Part shown: piece after piece, positions 59,313 through 60,543 of the stretch
How positions within the stretch are numbered: the first letter of the stretch is position 1
How the letters are laid out: each line of letters opens with the position of its first letter
From: a virus
Length of the DNA: 60,543 nt
Direction: 5' to 3' (one strand)
IMG/VR virus record: IMGVR_UViG_3300044655_001046
Coordinates: 1-60,543 of that record
Program-made: the position numbers and the translations under genes
Notes under the pieces: generated by a model
What the model was told of the DNA's origin: nothing
What the model saw: only the letters and a program-made list of their open reading frames with translations
Databases searched by the model: none

Positions 59313-59705
59313 ATGAAATATATTACTATGTTATTTGTATCAATTGCCCTTGTGGGTTGTTCAACTGTAGCAGGATATAAACCAACTCTAAACGAAAAGG
59401 CTGATAAAAATCTAGCAAAAGCCGATGAAGATTTTGTTTATTGCCAGCAATTAGCCAGCAAAACTGCTGGATATGCAACAGAAGGTGTTGAAGATGCAAT
59501 CGTTGCTGCTTCTGCCGCTGCTGCTATTGGTGCTGTTTCCGGTGCAATCATTACTGGAGCCGCTTCCGCTGGTGTTGGTGCTGCAGCTGGCGGTGCAATC
59601 GGTGGTATTACTGGACTTTGGTATGGAATGTATGAAGCGGACGAAACATATAAGCGTTCGTTTAACTCTTGTATGAGCCAAATGGGTCACCCAGTTCTTT
59701 GGTAA
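59313..59705 (+). CDS. Lipoprotein with glycine-zipper domain
   Basis: A 130-residue protein. Residues 1-15 are a signal peptide ending in the lipobox LVGC (Cys16 lipidated). Residues about 63-105 are an alanine-glycine zipper (AAAAIGAVSGAIITGAASAGVGAAAGGAIGGITG), like 17-kDa antigen or SlyB-type outer-membrane lipoproteins. Two further cysteines (VYCQQ, NSCMS) could form a disulfide. AAGGAG precedes the ATG. Not a classical spanin, because no partner or coiled coil is seen. Envelope modification, superinfection exclusion or lysis support are possible roles. Confidence 0.85.
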   Translation: MKYITMLFVSIALVGCSTVAGYKPTLNEKADKNLAKADEDFVYCQQLASKTAGYATEGVEDAIVAASAAAAIGAVSGAIITGAASAGVGAAAGGAIGGITGLWYGMYEADETYKRSFNSCMSQMGHPVLW

Positions 59706-59714
59706 TCTGAAAAT

Positions 59715-59742
59715 GGAGAAAGGGTTTAATTGCTCTTTCTCC
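59715..59742 (+). terminator. Hairpin after the lipoprotein gene
   Basis: GGAGAAAG and CTTTCTCC make an 8-bp perfect stem with a 12-base loop. The downstream sequence is A-rich, not U-rich, so termination may be partial. Confidence 0.6.
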
Positions 59743-59754
59743 AAACTTAAATAT

Positions 59755-59762
59755 TATAAATA
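59755..59762 (+). promoter_or_regulatory. Late promoter TATAAATA for the second capsid-targeted protein
   Basis: Perfect TATAAATA, 27 bases before the ATG at 59790. The leader (CCTATTTAGAAATAGG) contains a short inverted repeat and resembles the leader of the paralogue at 53959. Confidence 0.8.
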
Positions 59763-59789
59763 TTCCTATTTAGAAATAGGTATTGATAA

Positions 59790-60494
59790 ATGATTTCGTT
59801 TAAACAACTACTAGAAAAGTTAGAGCTTTTTGAAGCCGCAAAACATAAAGAAACGCATGAAGATTCTTCTCATGAAGAAATTAAAGCAGTTCTAGATAAA
59901 CATCTAGCGAAAGAAAAACATGACGATCCAACAATGTTGACTGTTGGATATGCTCTAAAGCATTTACATCATGAAAAACATCCAGAAATTTTTCATGATA
60001 CTATGAATAGAATGGCAGGACATAAAACTGCTTATTATAGATCTATTGTTGCTGGACACCCCCATACCTCTGAAGAAACCCTTAAACAATTAGCTACAGA
60101 TAAAGCGGGTAGAGTATCAAGAACAGCCCAAGAAAATCTAGCAAAACGTTCTGGAGAAGCCCCAGCAAAACCTGCTCCTGCTCCAAAACCAACAAAAACA
60201 ACGGTTTCTAAACCAGTTACTCCTAAACCTGCTGCAAAACCTGTTGCTGGTGGATATGGTATTGAAAAGGCTGATCCAGAAGAATCTCCATTAGGGTATG
60301 ACGCGGATTCAGTACATCATATTACCCATAATGGTAAAATTGTTGGTGCTGTAACTTCTTCTAGACATGAAGATGGTGGTAGATCTATTATTAAATCTTG
60401 GAAAGGTCATCCAGACAAAGGTTTTGATCAATTGGGTAAGCATACAGATTTACATTCTGCGATGAAGCATTTGGTATCATCACACAAGCAATAA
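59790..60494 (+). CDS. Candidate internal head protein with capsid-targeting-like N-terminus (copy 2)
   Basis: A 234-residue hydrophilic, His/Lys-rich protein. The N-terminus MISFKQLLEKLELFEA fits the T4 capsid-targeting pattern, and L-F-E before Ala is a plausible prohead-protease site. A helical region with HEAT-like AGRVSRTAQENLAKRSG leads to a Pro/Ala/Lys linker (KPAPAPKPTKT) and a C-terminal small domain (VHHITHNGKIVGAVTSSRHEDGG...LHSAMKHLVSSHK). These blocks match the protein at 53959 in the same order (VTHIFHK-DGK, SPYVKRTAESLLAK). It is a single late unit with its own promoter and a strong terminator. Confidence 0.7.
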   Translation: MISFKQLLEKLELFEAAKHKETHEDSSHEEIKAVLDKHLAKEKHDDPTMLTVGYALKHLHHEKHPEIFHDTMNRMAGHKTAYYRSIVAGHPHTSEETLKQLATDKAGRVSRTAQENLAKRSGEAPAKPAPAPKPTKTTVSKPVTPKPAAKPVAGGYGIEKADPEESPLGYDADSVHHITHNGKIVGAVTSSRHEDGGRSIIKSWKGHPDKGFDQLGKHTDLHSAMKHLVSSHKQ

Positions 60495-60512
60495 AGTAAT
60501 CCATTTAACATT

Positions 60513-60540
60513 AGAGGAGAGAACAAACTCTCCTCTTTTT
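60513..60540 (+). terminator. Strong terminator after the second capsid-targeted protein
   Basis: AGAGGAGAG and CTCTCCTCT form a perfect 9-bp stem with a 6-base loop followed by TTTTT. Confidence 0.92.
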
Positions 60541-60543
60541 CCT

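Overview
The window is part of an AT-rich, tightly packed genome of a T4-superfamily myovirus of the marine type. The evidence is a near-complete T4-like baseplate set (gp25, gp6, gp8, gp53, gp5, gp27-like, gp48-like, gp26/gp51), the T4 replication and late-transcription trio gp32-gp59-gp33, PhoH, many TATAAATA late promoters, and marine-phage fibre genes (collagen repeats, LamG, S74 chaperones, DUF4815). The host cannot be proved. Low GC, a gp32 without the zinc cysteines, and a lipid-remodelling gene pair typical of alphaproteobacteria make a SAR11-like or other marine alphaproteobacterial host my best guess; a cyanophage-like relative is possible.

Layout. 1-20.8 kb (minus strand): host-recognition genes, namely two collagen-like fibres, LamG adhesins (one with a nested propeller), fibres with major-tropism-determinant-like N-termini, small virion proteins and a 1955-residue fibre. 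20.8-42.1 kb (minus): baseplate genes, including a 2255-residue DUF4815 protein, gp8, two anchor or spike proteins, a 1189-residue wedge-type protein, gp6, gp25, gp5, gp27-like, gp53 and gp48-like. 42.2-47.6 kb (plus): gp4, an unknown conserved protein, a tail-tube-like protein, gp26 with gp51 in the -1 frame, and an 884-residue tape-measure-like protein with two peptidoglycan-hydrolase domains. 47.7-52.9 kb (mostly minus): gp32, gp59, gp33, an RlpA-like exported protein, a PD-(D/E)XK nuclease, a homing endonuclease on the opposite strand, and phoH. 53-60.5 kb: accessory region with two late-expressed paralogues that look like internal head proteins, an apparent plcP-agt membrane-lipid remodelling cassette, small unknown genes, a second phosphoesterase and a glycine-zipper lipoprotein.

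How it works together. Structural genes are transcribed outward from a compact, nearly palindromic late-promoter region at 42.16-42.18 kb. Further TATAAATA promoters start sub-operons, and gp33 would be the matching co-activator. The plcP-agt pair (54.9-56.8 kb) would cleave phospholipid head groups and glycosylate the resulting diacylglycerol, releasing phosphate and altering the host envelope. RlpA-like and lipoprotein genes also target the envelope.

The most notable signals are the plcP-agt cassette, a T-TTT-TTA slippery site joining gp26 to gp51, and the paired capsid-targeting-like N-termini of the two putative internal proteins. I saw no tRNA genes, CRISPR arrays or insertion sequences. 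No gene-free stretch exceeds about 225 bases. Novelty could not be tested without database searches.
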